A DNA stretch of 35,565 nt, from the NCBI GenBank assembly GCA_964498065.1, contig CAZCFZ010000040.1, positions 1 to 35,565 on the forward strand. The letters are read 5' to 3'. Origin of the DNA: FEN-1297 sp964498065. Lineage in GTDB: Bacteria; Bacteroidota; Ignavibacteria; Ignavibacteriales; Ignavibacteriaceae. Below are positions 23,399-32,232 of this stretch, piece after piece (positions within the stretch are counted from its first letter, which is position 1; every line of letters begins with the position of its first letter). Position numbers and translations under genes: made by a program. Under the pieces are notes generated by a model. That model saw only the letters and a program-made list of their open reading frames with translations. It did no database searches and was not told the origin of the DNA.

Positions 23399-25798
23399 TT
23401 AACCCATTAATACAATAACATTATTTACACTGCCTTCTTTTTGAATAGGAATAATATTATTAACTTTTTCTCCGTTAAGTGTAATTGATTCAATTCCCTT
23501 TTCCACACCATTTGGATTTTTAACTTTGATATTATATGTAGCTCCGCGCCATTTTCGTATTACTTCAAATTCTTTCCAATCAGACTGAACACAAGGATCA
23601 ATTTTTAATCCGTTGTAAGCCGGTTGTATTCCCAGAATATACTTTGTAGCAGCAGTATAAAACCATCCGGCAGAACCTGTAAGCCAGGGATGCCTTGCTC
23701 TTCCGTGCGCAGTATGATCTTTCCCCATAATAAATTGACAGTATGAATACGGCTCAGCTTGTCGAGTTTCGATAATATCATTTTGATTATAAGGAAGTAT
23801 TGCATCATAAAATTTCATAGCTCTATTTCCTCTTCCCAACTTGCATTCTGCAATAACCGCCCAGGGGTTAGGATGACTAAATATTGCAGCATTTTCTTTA
23901 ATACCTTTATAAACGCGTGTAACGTAACCAATATCATCATCAGGTTGAGAGTATGCGGGCCATAAAAGATGAAGCCCATATTTTGAATAAAGATGTTTAT
24001 CTACTGCATCCATACATTTTACCGCACGATCATCTGAAGCAACACCGGAATAAACAGCCCAGCTTTGACTATTTAAAAATATTTTACCTTCATCACTTTC
24101 TTTAGTACCTATTTTGATTCCCTTTTTTGTGAATCCTCTTATATACCATTCTCCATCCCATAATTGTTCTTCACATGCTTTCTTTACTTTCGCTACAATG
24201 TCCGAATATTTTTTCACGTCATCAAATCTTTGCAATTGATTAGCGGAATCAATAAAAATTTGAAGAGCCCAATAGTGCATGAACGAAACCATAGCACTCT
24301 CACCGCCTCCTAAATTAAGGCAGTCATTCCAATCTGCTCTTAAGCCCTGACATATTCCGTCACTTCCGATATACTTTGCGGAAAAATCTAAAATTTTTGT
24401 TAGATGTTCATACACAGTACCCTCACCGCCGTCGGCATAAGGAATTATCCGATCAAAAAATTTCAGTTCACCTGTTTCAATAATCCATTCACAAATTGAA
24501 GCGACAAGCCAAAGCGCATCATCAGAGCAGACGTCTTCCATTCCGTGTACAATATCAGAAGGACTAGGAGTTGGCACAACCGTAGGCAATTTAACACCCG
24601 GAAGTTTATTTTCTTCAGGTTCAAAAACGGCAGGGTCAAATAGGTGGAGTCCATAACCTATACTGGTATGCCCTTTCAACAGTTGTATGATCCTGTATCT
24701 AGTCTTATCAGGATTAGTGTGAACAACAGCCATTATATCCTGAGAAGTGTCCCGGTAACCCAGCCCGACCCTGCCGCCAACTTCTATGAAGGAAGCAAAA
24801 CGCGACCAGACGACACATGTCTCAGCCTGATAAAGAGTCCATGTGTTGATCATTGTATTAAAACCTTTATGCGGAGTTTTACATTGCAGAACTGATGTTT
24901 TTTCTTCCCAATAATTTTTTAATTCATGAAATACAGCATCAACATTTTTTAAATCGGAATATTTCTTTTTTATTTCGTAACCTTTTTCTTTTCTGGAACC
25001 GACACCAAGCATAAAAACAATTCTTGCTTCTTCACCCGGTTTAAGTGAAATACTTTTATGCAGTGATCCGCAGTGGTTGCCGCCCAATTCAGTACTGTTA
25101 CTGCAATTACCTTGCTCAACTGCAATTGGATTTGATTCCGTTCTATAATTTCCAATAAACGAATCACGGACACAATCATAACTATCGGGATCAAAATTGG
25201 AAGCGAAGAAATGGTAAGTCCACGGCTCATAGAAAAAATCGTATTCTATTATTCCATCTTTATAATTTGAACCGCTTGCATACAAACTCATCTGTAAATT
25301 TTGATTATCAATCTCTACATGATGATAAGAAAATTCCACATAACTAAATACACTTAACTTGCGAGGTTTTTTGCCTTTATTTTTTATTTTTACATTCCAA
25401 ATCTCAACGTCATCATCAACCGGAATAAAGATTAATTGTTCAGCTTCAATATCCTGGTAATCACATTGAAACTTGGAATATGATAAACCATGACGGCAAG
25501 TGTATTTGGCTTTATTAAAATCTTTTCCAACCGGCTGCCATGATAAAGTCCAATACTCACCGGTTTCATCATCTCGGATATAAACATAATGACCCGGCCT
25601 GTCTAATGGAGTTCCATTTTGCCTAAATCTTGTAATCCGATGATGTTCCGGAGATTTATAAAAAGAATATCCACCGGCATTATGTGAAATAACCGTACAT
25701 AGATTTTTAACACCTAAATAGTTTGTCCATGAAACAGGCACATCGGGTCTATCAATTACATATTCTCTATTTTCATCATCAAAATATCCGTACTGCAT
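23399..25798 (-). CDS. chbP: GH94 phosphorylase, probable N,N'-diacetylchitobiose phosphorylase
   Basis: A cytoplasmic 799-residue enzyme that should cleave chitobiose with phosphate into GlcNAc-1-phosphate and GlcNAc. The N-terminus (YGYFDDENREYVIDRPDVP, NYLG, SHNAGGYSFY) is shared by GH94 enzymes. The middle (YVEFSYHHVEIDNQNLQMS, YQAETCVVWSRFASFIEVGG, TVVPTPSPSD) is, from memory, much closer to Vibrio chitobiose phosphorylase (801 residues) than to cellobiose phosphorylases. The catalytic acid is Asp492 in RADWNDCLNLGGGES; Asp492 is also the number I recall for the Vibrio enzyme. Late motifs NDIIETR and HPWLTGSAGWF are intact. No signal peptide. AAGGAG precedes the ATG. It lies 28 bp after the permease gene and just before the chitinase gene, which supports chitobiose over cellobiose. 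Confidence 0.9.
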   Translation of the reverse strand: MQYGYFDDENREYVIDRPDVPVSWTNYLGVKNLCTVISHNAGGYSFYKSPEHHRITRFRQNGTPLDRPGHYVYIRDDETGEYWTLSWQPVGKDFNKAKYTCRHGLSYSKFQCDYQDIEAEQLIFIPVDDDVEIWNVKIKNKGKKPRKLSVFSYVEFSYHHVEIDNQNLQMSLYASGSNYKDGIIEYDFFYEPWTYHFFASNFDPDSYDCVRDSFIGNYRTESNPIAVEQGNCSNSTELGGNHCGSLHKSISLKPGEEARIVFMLGVGSRKEKGYEIKKKYSDLKNVDAVFHELKNYWEEKTSVLQCKTPHKGFNTMINTWTLYQAETCVVWSRFASFIEVGGRVGLGYRDTSQDIMAVVHTNPDKTRYRIIQLLKGHTSIGYGLHLFDPAVFEPEENKLPGVKLPTVVPTPSPSDIVHGMEDVCSDDALWLVASICEWIIETGELKFFDRIIPYADGGEGTVYEHLTKILDFSAKYIGSDGICQGLRADWNDCLNLGGGESAMVSFMHYWALQIFIDSANQLQRFDDVKKYSDIVAKVKKACEEQLWDGEWYIRGFTKKGIKIGTKESDEGKIFLNSQSWAVYSGVASDDRAVKCMDAVDKHLYSKYGLHLLWPAYSQPDDDIGYVTRVYKGIKENAAIFSHPNPWAVIAECKLGRGNRAMKFYDAILPYNQNDIIETRQAEPYSYCQFIMGKDHTAHGRARHPWLTGSAGWFYTAATKYILGIQPAYNGLKIDPCVQSDWKEFEVIRKWRGATYNIKVKNPNGVEKGIESITLNGEKVNNIIPIQKEGSVNNVIVLMG

Positions 25799-25826
25799 TA
25801 ATTACTCCTTACTATTTAAAAAACAT

Positions 25827-27125
25827 TTAACCTGCTGCTTGCTCTTCTTTAATTTCTCTAAATGGAACCAGCCATGTTATTAAGAAAGAAGGTATGGTTG
25901 CAATCATTACCCAGATAAAGAAATGTGCATAACCAAGGTAATCACTAATAAATCCGCTTATCATTGAAGGAATCATAAAACCAAATTGCATTAGTGAGGT
26001 AGCAAAGGCATAATGAGCCATTTTATATTTGCCGGGTGCTATCTGCTGCATCATATATAAAGTTAAGCCGATAAATCCGAATCCATATCCGAAATATTCA
26101 AAAACAACTGCAATACTAATTACAAAAAAATTTGTCGGCTGAAAAATTGCGAGGTATGTATATACTGCAAACGGAATATTAAAAAATGCACAAAGTATTA
26201 ATAAAGATTTTCTTAACCCTCTGTTTGCTGTAAAGTATCCTGCCAGAACTGAGCCTACAATAAATGCTAAGGGCGGAAAAAATCCGTATAAAGCTCCAAA
26301 CTCTTCTGTAGATAAACCGAGTCCGCCATGAGCTCTGGTAGCTCTCATAAACAACGGGACAATCTTTACTGCCTGTCCTTCGGCAAATCTATACAAAACA
26401 AGGAATACAATTCCCCAAATGATATATTTCTTTTGAAAGAAAGTTTTTACGACATCTATAAACTTAGAGGAAGCTTCTTTGAATGTTTTTACATTTTGAG
26501 CTTTTCCTCCGGTAGGTAAAAATTTTAAATGATAAAAGCTAAACAAAATAAGAATTGCGCCGAAGGAGCCCATCACAATTGTCCAGGCAGGCTTAACGCC
26601 GATATCTTTTTCCAAAATCCCTGCTAATAAAACAAAGGCTCCTTGAGATAAAATTTTACCAACATTATAAAAGGCACCCTGCCATCCTACATACTCCGCC
26701 TGCTCCTTTTCATTTAGAACGGTAATGTATACTCCATCCGCAGCAGTATCATGTATAGCAGAGTTTATTGCAATCAACCCGAAAAAAATAATAGTCCATT
26801 CAAAATACGACGGAAGCTGCAGAGTTAAGATAAGAAGCCCAAAGCATATACCTCCTAAAAATTCTGTTGCAAGGACAAAATCTTTTTTTGTTCTGAACAT
26901 TTCAAGGATCGGCCCCCAAAGAGGTTTAAGTGCCCATGGAAGTGTAACTAAACTAGTAAAGAAAGCAATTTCTGCATCCGATTTACCTAAACTTTTGTAC
27001 ATAAGTACAGAAACAACATTAACTACAACAAAAGGCAGACCTTCAGCAGTGTAAAGTGTTGGGACCCAAAAGGCAGGACTTCTTTTTTTTTCATTAACCT
27101 TGTGAGAAGCAATTTCTTCAATCAA
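25827..27125 (-). CDS. AmpG-like MFS permease, probable chitobiose/GlcNAc-oligomer importer
   Basis: A 432-residue membrane protein with about 12 hydrophobic segments. The opening PTLYTAEGLPFVVVNVVSVLMYK, the loop LVTLPWALKPLWGPILE and the segment HDTAADGVYITVLNEKEQ resemble the AmpG family, whose best-known member imports GlcNAc-containing muropeptides. Relatives of this type occur in Bacteroidetes polysaccharide loci as sugar carriers. Its place between the outer-membrane components and a chitobiose phosphorylase makes inner-membrane import of chitobiose the best guess. The start at 27125 is a TTG; no ATG occurs upstream in frame and the next Met (42) would remove the first membrane segment. 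AAGGAT lies about 10 bases ahead. The gene is 28 bp upstream of the GH94 gene. Confidence 0.88.
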   Translation of the reverse strand: MIEEIASHKVNEKKRSPAFWVPTLYTAEGLPFVVVNVVSVLMYKSLGKSDAEIAFFTSLVTLPWALKPLWGPILEMFRTKKDFVLATEFLGGICFGLLILTLQLPSYFEWTIIFFGLIAINSAIHDTAADGVYITVLNEKEQAEYVGWQGAFYNVGKILSQGAFVLLAGILEKDIGVKPAWTIVMGSFGAILILFSFYHLKFLPTGGKAQNVKTFKEASSKFIDVVKTFFQKKYIIWGIVFLVLYRFAEGQAVKIVPLFMRATRAHGGLGLSTEEFGALYGFFPPLAFIVGSVLAGYFTANRGLRKSLLILCAFFNIPFAVYTYLAIFQPTNFFVISIAVVFEYFGYGFGFIGLTLYMMQQIAPGKYKMAHYAFATSLMQFGFMIPSMISGFISDYLGYAHFFIWVMIATIPSFLITWLVPFREIKEEQAAG

Positions 27126-27181
27126 AGCCTTACTATCCTTTTTGAATTATTTTTGGTAACCGGATATATTTTTAATAAAGT

Positions 27182-27209
27182 AAGGCTGCTATTTTTCAAT
27201 AACAGCCTT
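27182..27209 (-). terminator. intercistronic hairpin after the beta-helix protein gene
   Basis: AAGGCTG (27182-27188) and CAGCCTT (27203-27209) form a stem that continues after one mismatch with TATT/AATA around a TTTC loop. On the minus strand the hairpin follows the stop of the beta-helix gene by about 20 bases and is followed by ACTTTATTAAAAATA. It probably works as a partial terminator or RNA-protecting stem that sets lower expression of the permease and enzyme genes than of the surface proteins. Confidence 0.55.
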
Positions 27210-27228
27210 GCTATTATGTGAGCTATCA

Positions 27229-28959
27229 CTATTTAAGGAGAACCATTTTCTTTGTAATAATATTACTTCCCTGTCTTAAAGCATAGAAATAAACACCGCT
27301 GGCAAAATTATCCATATTTACAATATAATTGTGCTCGCCTTTGCTCATATAAGCATTGCTTACAACAGATTTAACTAATTGTCCCATTACATTATAAATA
27401 TTTAATGTAACATTACCATCTTTAGCCAAACTGAAATTAATAGTTGTTGACGGATTAAAAGGATTAGGGTAGTTATTACTTAATGCAAACTTAGCCGGAC
27501 CTTGAGCAGGAACTTGTTTTACTCCGGTTGGAGTTCCGGTGAACCAGTAAGGATCACCAACTTGCTTACTATCCGTGGAAGTTAATGTGGCCGAATATTT
27601 CAAATCATTGGAAGTGTATTCAGGAAGAGGCCAAGGCGGAGCTAGGGCAGTTCCATCCGTTCTCTGATAAGCATAATATTGAGTAGTAGCTGTACCGCCT
27701 CTAATAGCTGCTATCCAATCTAAAAGTCCATTTCCATCACCAGTTGTTGAGTTTCCATCAACATTAGCAATTCCAGATCCGAATTTAGGGTCTACATTTT
27801 GATTACCAGATTGTACGAAATTTGGATAAGCTGAGTTTCCGAACATAACAGCAGTTCCACTGTTCATGAATACAGGAGTAACAAGTGAATCATAAGCAGC
27901 AGTAGCAGTGTCATTCCATGTTGTATAAAAATTCAATAAATCGGAAGACCAGAAATAAGCATTATTCTTTACTTCAATTTTTCTAGCAGCCTCAGCGGCA
28001 GCACTATCAGCTGAATTTGAGCTTGCTTTGCCGATAAAGTTAGCTGTAGTAGCTGAATCTAGTGGTACAAAATTGATCACAGCTGGTATTCGCAATTGAG
28101 TACCTTTTTCATCCCAAAATCCTTTATATTCAAAATAAGCTTCCGCAACAGCATAGGTATTATAGAAAATATTATTATCAATTTTTGCATCTGTTGCTCT
28201 TTCTATCCAAACCGGCGCCTTTGCAGCATCGACAACATCATTATGAATGAATTCAAAATACTTTACAAAAGATGAAGCTAAAACCGGACCTGAAGCTACA
28301 CACAGCATAGTATTATAATTCATTATAACCGTATCTGTAGGTGCAGTACCTGGATATTCATTACGAAGAACTTCAGGTATATAATATTGGGCATCTCCTT
28401 CAACTCCATTTCTGAACTTTGAATTTGTAATTTTAAATTTATCCCAATTTGCATTATAACCAATATCAAATTGAGTAAAATCATCAAATACACAATTATC
28501 TACAATAAGGCTAATACTGTCTGCGGAAACCTGTACTCCTTGCCCGGATTGGGTACTAACCGCATTATTCGGAGCAACACCCAATAAATAAAGGTTCTTT
28601 AAAATTACAGTTGATTTAGGTCCATTAAAAGTAAATTGAATTCCAGTAACTTGAGTACTCTGAAGAACATCGCTTTGAATACTAGGAAGTTTACCGGTTG
28701 TTGGATCTGGAACTCCAATAATTGATACTGATGAGCTTATTGTTATGGTAGCGTCTACTAAATAAGTTGAATCAAGCGAAACCAATTTATACACACTATG
28801 ATTTTGAACACCATTAGTTTGATCCCCAGCAATAATTTGATCAAGAGTTTGACCACTTGCATAAACAGTCATTGTCCCACTTTGCGCAAAAGATTGTCCA
28901 GGTATTAGTATAAACACAATCATGCCCAGTAAAAACATTGATGTGAAGAAAGTTTTCAT
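27229..28959 (-). CDS. secreted right-handed beta-helix protein with type IX secretion tail
   Basis: A 576-residue extracellular protein. A signal peptide (about 1-25, ending SFAQ) is followed by a pectate-lyase-like beta-helix region (about 60-300) with repeated short strands such as STVILKNLYLLGVAP, ISLIVDNCVFDDF, WDKFKITNSKFRN and DAKIDNNIFYN. A less regular section follows, and then a C-terminal sorting domain (FALSNNYPNPFNPSTTINFSL to ITKKMVLLK) that directs export and surface attachment or release by the type IX system. The pattern resembles DUF4957/DUF5123-type secreted proteins of polysaccharide loci. No catalytic residues can be assigned, so I infer a glycan-binding or surface role in the chitin locus. 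AAAGGAG precedes the ATG. The start codon lies in a small stem (ATGAAAG 28958-28964 / CTTTCAT 28970-28976). Confidence 0.88.
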   Translation of the reverse strand: MKTFFTSMFLLGMIVFILIPGQSFAQSGTMTVYASGQTLDQIIAGDQTNGVQNHSVYKLVSLDSTYLVDATITISSSVSIIGVPDPTTGKLPSIQSDVLQSTQVTGIQFTFNGPKSTVILKNLYLLGVAPNNAVSTQSGQGVQVSADSISLIVDNCVFDDFTQFDIGYNANWDKFKITNSKFRNGVEGDAQYYIPEVLRNEYPGTAPTDTVIMNYNTMLCVASGPVLASSFVKYFEFIHNDVVDAAKAPVWIERATDAKIDNNIFYNTYAVAEAYFEYKGFWDEKGTQLRIPAVINFVPLDSATTANFIGKASSNSADSAAAEAARKIEVKNNAYFWSSDLLNFYTTWNDTATAAYDSLVTPVFMNSGTAVMFGNSAYPNFVQSGNQNVDPKFGSGIANVDGNSTTGDGNGLLDWIAAIRGGTATTQYYAYQRTDGTALAPPWPLPEYTSNDLKYSATLTSTDSKQVGDPYWFTGTPTGVKQVPAQGPAKFALSNNYPNPFNPSTTINFSLAKDGNVTLNIYNVMGQLVKSVVSNAYMSKGEHNYIVNMDNFASGVYFYALRQGSNIITKKMVLLK

Positions 28960-29008
28960 GAAAGAACTCCTTTCATATAAGATTTAATAAGTTAAATGTT
29001 CTAATTTT

Positions 29009-29038
29009 GATAGAATTCCTTAAGTCAACAATTCTATC
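29009..29038. repeat. 9-bp inverted repeat in the leader of the beta-helix gene
   Basis: GATAGAATT (29009-29017) and AATTCTATC (29030-29038) are perfect inverted copies 12 bases apart, about 50-80 bases upstream of the beta-helix start codon. It could be an operator or an RNA hairpin in the 215-base leader that separates this gene from the receptor gene. It does not match the candidate ROK operators. Confidence 0.45.
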
Positions 29039-29071
29039 TTTGACAAGATGAATTGCAGCTAAAATAAATAT

Positions 29072-29082
29072 TCACCTCCTTA
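29072..29082 (-). promoter_or_regulatory. orphan perfect Shine-Dalgarno sequence in a leader
   Basis: On the minus strand TAAGGAGGTGA is an 11-base match to the complement of the usual 16S rRNA 3' end, better than at any annotated gene here. It lies about 112 bases upstream of the beta-helix ATG, with no ATG at a proper distance behind it. The only frame would be a 13-codon peptide from the GTG inside the motif (or an ATT start behind it), ending at TAG near 29036. It may be a ribosome standby or mRNA-stabilising site. Confidence 0.5.
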
Positions 29083-29174
29083 ATAATTTGCCGCACTTTA
29101 ATATTTTTTAATAAATGCTATTATCTATTTTATTCAATTTTATATTTTATACCTATCACAAATAAGATTTCGAA

Positions 29175-32132
29175 TCATAATTTCAAACGAAGTCCTAAAT
29201 CAGCAGTTAATCCATAATTCTGCTGTGCCTGCGGAACACCAGTCGGTGCTTGAATGACCAAAATATCATTTTCATTATTTAAGTTGCTTACATCGCCGTA
29301 AATTTGTATTCCAAACCATGGTAAGTCTTGTTTGGCTGAAAGATCCCAACGTGTGTAAGCTAAGGTATTAGTTCGCAATTGAGGCCAGAAATTTACACCC
29401 GTAAAAATTTTATCTTGATATATCATAGAAATTCGTACTGAGAAACCTTCATAATCATATCCGAGAGATAAATTCGCAATATTGTTTGGCTGATACAAAA
29501 GGTCGGTTGTATAAGAATCATCAATATTCTCAAATTGGTTTCGAGTTCCAGGAACTTTTTGATAAGTAGAATGAGGATACTTTTCTTTGGAAAAAACCCG
29601 TGTATAGTTTACATCAAGAACTAATCCACTCAATGACCATGGTAAATACCAGAAATGTGTCTGCCAATCCAACTCAATACCATAAACTGTTGCCGGATTA
29701 GGGTCATTAATATAAGTATAAATAGTATAGGTGCCGTTGGAAGGGGTAGAAGCTAAACCTGGTGGATAGAACGGTAAAGCATTTGTTCCGGCAACAGTAA
29801 ATGAATTAGAAAAAATCATATTATTTATTTTTTTGTAATAACCACCTATTGTAAAAAGGCCAATAGTGTTGTTGTCAAACGAAAAATTAATATCATAGTT
29901 GGAAGATCGTGAAGGTACTAATTGATAATTGTTATAATATATATTTGAAGCTAGTGATACGTCTATTCTTGGAATTATAGCAACATAATCAGGATATGCT
30001 AAAGTGTTTGTATACGAAAGTCGAACATCAAACCACGTAAATGGTTTATATTTCAATGAAATATCCGGCAGCCAGAAGCCATGATTTACCGTGAGAGTTG
30101 TGTCATAATGATTGTACGGGCCGCCAAGTGAAGATTGTGTATTTTCTACTCCTCGAGCTCCTGTGTAAGTAGTCCGCAAATTCTGGTAACGAACACCTGG
30201 AATTATCGTAATCTGCGGTCCAATTTGGATGGTTGCCATCGCATATAAAGCACTTTGATATTCATTGCCAATATAATTATTCGTTGTTGAATTAAAACGA
30301 TCTATAAAATATCCCGCTGTTGGATGTTCAAAAAAAAGATTGCTGTTTTGTTTTAAAAAATTTGCCATATCAGAAAGCAATCCAAAATTTAGAGGATAAA
30401 CCATTGAATAATTACCATCAAGAAACTTTCCATAATTGTAATTCTTATCTACGAAGGGCGACATTGGAATTGTAGTTGTACCTACATTTCCGGAAAGAAA
30501 AGGAAAATGTTCCTCAATCATTCTGTCCACTGTCAGAGCACTTCCCTGCCCAAAGCCTTGCGTTCCGGTAGTATTATATGTGTATAATCTTCTTTGATAA
30601 TTATACATACCACCAAATTTGAAAACTGAAGTAATTTCATCAGAGATATTAGTATTCGCTTCCAAATCCAATGAAGCTGTTAGTGCGCGGGCGCCTGAGA
30701 AGCTGCTAGTGTTTGCAATTGAATTTAGAAAAGTCCCTGCTAGATTGTTATTTGCAGCCTTCTGAATATCTATTGGATTTAGATTAATTTTACCAGTAAA
30801 ACCTGTTAATCCAGCTGATTGCTGTTGAAAAATAACATTCCAATCGTTTGGGTCTTTTGTTTCAGTATATGAATGAGAAAGTACCGCATTTACATGAAAG
30901 ATTGGCAATTGATATTGCAAATGAAGTGCATTTACAATTACACTTAAAGTACTACGTGAATACGCTAGTGAGTAATTATGAATATTACTTCCATTTGTAC
31001 CTTGTATTCCAAAATATTCACCACGATCTAGAATATCTGTAGTTCCACTGCTGAGAAAATTGGAAAACTTAATAGTACCATCCGGAAGTTTATAATCCAA
31101 AACAAAGGCACCATCGTATCGCTGTCTATCTCTAGGAATGTTATCTAAATTCAAACCATCAGTAAAGTATAAAGGGATTAAATTACCATCGTTTTCATAT
31201 GCAGCACCGAATTGGTTTGAAGTGAGGTTTTTTCGCTCGACATCGGCTTGTACAAATATTCCAAGTTTATTGTCCAAAAATCTATCTTCCAAGCTTCCAA
31301 CATACTTGTAATTATTATATTTGTTATATGCATTGGATAGGCCGTTATATCCGCCTTGAACAACAAAACTTAATACTGGTACACCTGGCTTTTTAATACG
31401 TGCTTCCCTCAACTCAAGGTTCACAACACCACCTATTACATCTGCATTCATATCAGGAGTTACTGTTTTAATTACTTCCATACTTTCAAGCATATTCGAG
31501 GAAATCATACTTAAATCAACGCTCTCATTATTTGGGTTAGATGATGTTAATTGAACTCCGTTTACCAATATTCTATTGAACTTTGGAGCCATACCACGAA
31601 TCACTACTTCGTTGGCTTCCCCACCACTTCTAAGCACTGAAACGCCTGGGAGTCTACCAAGGGATTCTGCAGCATTAGCGTCTGGTAACTCCTGTAATTT
31701 TGCTGCTGACACCACATTCACAATTTTATTTGAGGAAAGCTGCTGGTTAATAGCCTGGTTTTGGCCGCTAGCCTGAGCAGTAACTACTACTGTTTTACTT
31801 TCAACTCCTACAGGTTCCAGTTTAAAGTTTTGTACTAGATGAGTATTTTCTTTTATAGTTACTGAGACCTCTTTACTTTTGTAGCCTAAATATGAAGCTC
31901 TTAGCTTATAGGTTCCTGAAGGAACATTTAGAATTGTATAATTACCGTTCGCATCTGTTGCCGCACCGATACTAGTTCCGATAAGAACAACATTAGCTCC
32001 GAGTAATGCTTCCCCAGAATTGGCATCACTTACCTTACCTTTTATATCCGAACCCGCAGCCTGTAATATTTTACTGCCTATAATAAAAAAGATAATTAGA
32101 AAAGTACTGAAAATTAAAGTATATCTATACAT
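29175..32132 (-). CDS. TonB-dependent outer-membrane receptor with CarboxypepD_reg-like domain
   Basis: A 985-residue outer-membrane transporter for large substrates, powered by TonB. In order: signal peptide (about 1-26, ILQAAG), a CarboxypepD_reg-like beta-sandwich (about 28-112, IKGKVSDANSGEALLGANV to NFKLEPV), a plug domain (about 125-245, with ELPDANAAESLGRLPGVSV, VVIRGMAP and LVNGVQL), then a long aromatic-rich beta-barrel to the C-terminus. The plug wording resembles the sugar/chitin-associated TonB receptors of the Caulobacter/Xanthomonas type more than classic SusC, and no SusD gene follows. Its place in the locus suggests chitooligosaccharide uptake. A strong ribosome site, AAAGGAG, lies 7 bases before the ATG. 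A palindrome and a block shared with the repressor upstream region sit in its 100-base leader. Confidence 0.93.
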   Translation of the reverse strand: MYRYTLIFSTFLIIFFIIGSKILQAAGSDIKGKVSDANSGEALLGANVVLIGTSIGAATDANGNYTILNVPSGTYKLRASYLGYKSKEVSVTIKENTHLVQNFKLEPVGVESKTVVVTAQASGQNQAINQQLSSNKIVNVVSAAKLQELPDANAAESLGRLPGVSVLRSGGEANEVVIRGMAPKFNRILVNGVQLTSSNPNNESVDLSMISSNMLESMEVIKTVTPDMNADVIGGVVNLELREARIKKPGVPVLSFVVQGGYNGLSNAYNKYNNYKYVGSLEDRFLDNKLGIFVQADVERKNLTSNQFGAAYENDGNLIPLYFTDGLNLDNIPRDRQRYDGAFVLDYKLPDGTIKFSNFLSSGTTDILDRGEYFGIQGTNGSNIHNYSLAYSRSTLSVIVNALHLQYQLPIFHVNAVLSHSYTETKDPNDWNVIFQQQSAGLTGFTGKINLNPIDIQKAANNNLAGTFLNSIANTSSFSGARALTASLDLEANTNISDEITSVFKFGGMYNYQRRLYTYNTTGTQGFGQGSALTVDRMIEEHFPFLSGNVGTTTIPMSPFVDKNYNYGKFLDGNYSMVYPLNFGLLSDMANFLKQNSNLFFEHPTAGYFIDRFNSTTNNYIGNEYQSALYAMATIQIGPQITIIPGVRYQNLRTTYTGARGVENTQSSLGGPYNHYDTTLTVNHGFWLPDISLKYKPFTWFDVRLSYTNTLAYPDYVAIIPRIDVSLASNIYYNNYQLVPSRSSNYDINFSFDNNTIGLFTIGGYYKKINNMIFSNSFTVAGTNALPFYPPGLASTPSNGTYTIYTYINDPNPATVYGIELDWQTHFWYLPWSLSGLVLDVNYTRVFSKEKYPHSTYQKVPGTRNQFENIDDSYTTDLLYQPNNIANLSLGYDYEGFSVRISMIYQDKIFTGVNFWPQLRTNTLAYTRWDLSAKQDLPWFGIQIYGDVSNLNNENDILVIQAPTGVPQAQQNYGLTADLGLRLKL

Positions 32133-32155
32133 TTGAGACTCCTTTTATATTTAAT

Positions 32156-32201
32156 TATTAAGAAAAGCTGTTATTTCTTAATATTTAATTTTAGTTTGGA
32201 C
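32156..32201. promoter_or_regulatory. candidate control region of the TonB receptor gene
   Basis: Two overlapping signals lie 24-70 bases before the receptor ATG. A 10-bp inverted repeat, TATTAAGAAA (32156-32165) and TTTCTTAATA (32174-32183), brackets 8 bases. Overlapping it, the minus-strand block 32201-32171 reads GTCCAAACTAA, 5 bases, AATATTAAG, AAATAA. This matches the plus-strand block at 34658-34690 upstream of the ROK repressor in 25 of 26 bases outside the spacer, with one inserted base. The TTAGTTTGGAC half (plus strand, 32191-32201) resembles a ROK/XylR-type half-site. I infer regulation by the ROK repressor. Confidence 0.55.
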
Positions 32202-32232
32202 TTTGCTGCATTTTATTTTCACTTCAATTGCT

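Noticed and set aside
29175..32132. Calling the receptor a SusC with a SusD partner
   Set aside because: The next gene encodes a beta-helix protein with a type IX tail, not a lipoprotein with SusD-like TPR features, and the plug wording is less SusC-like.
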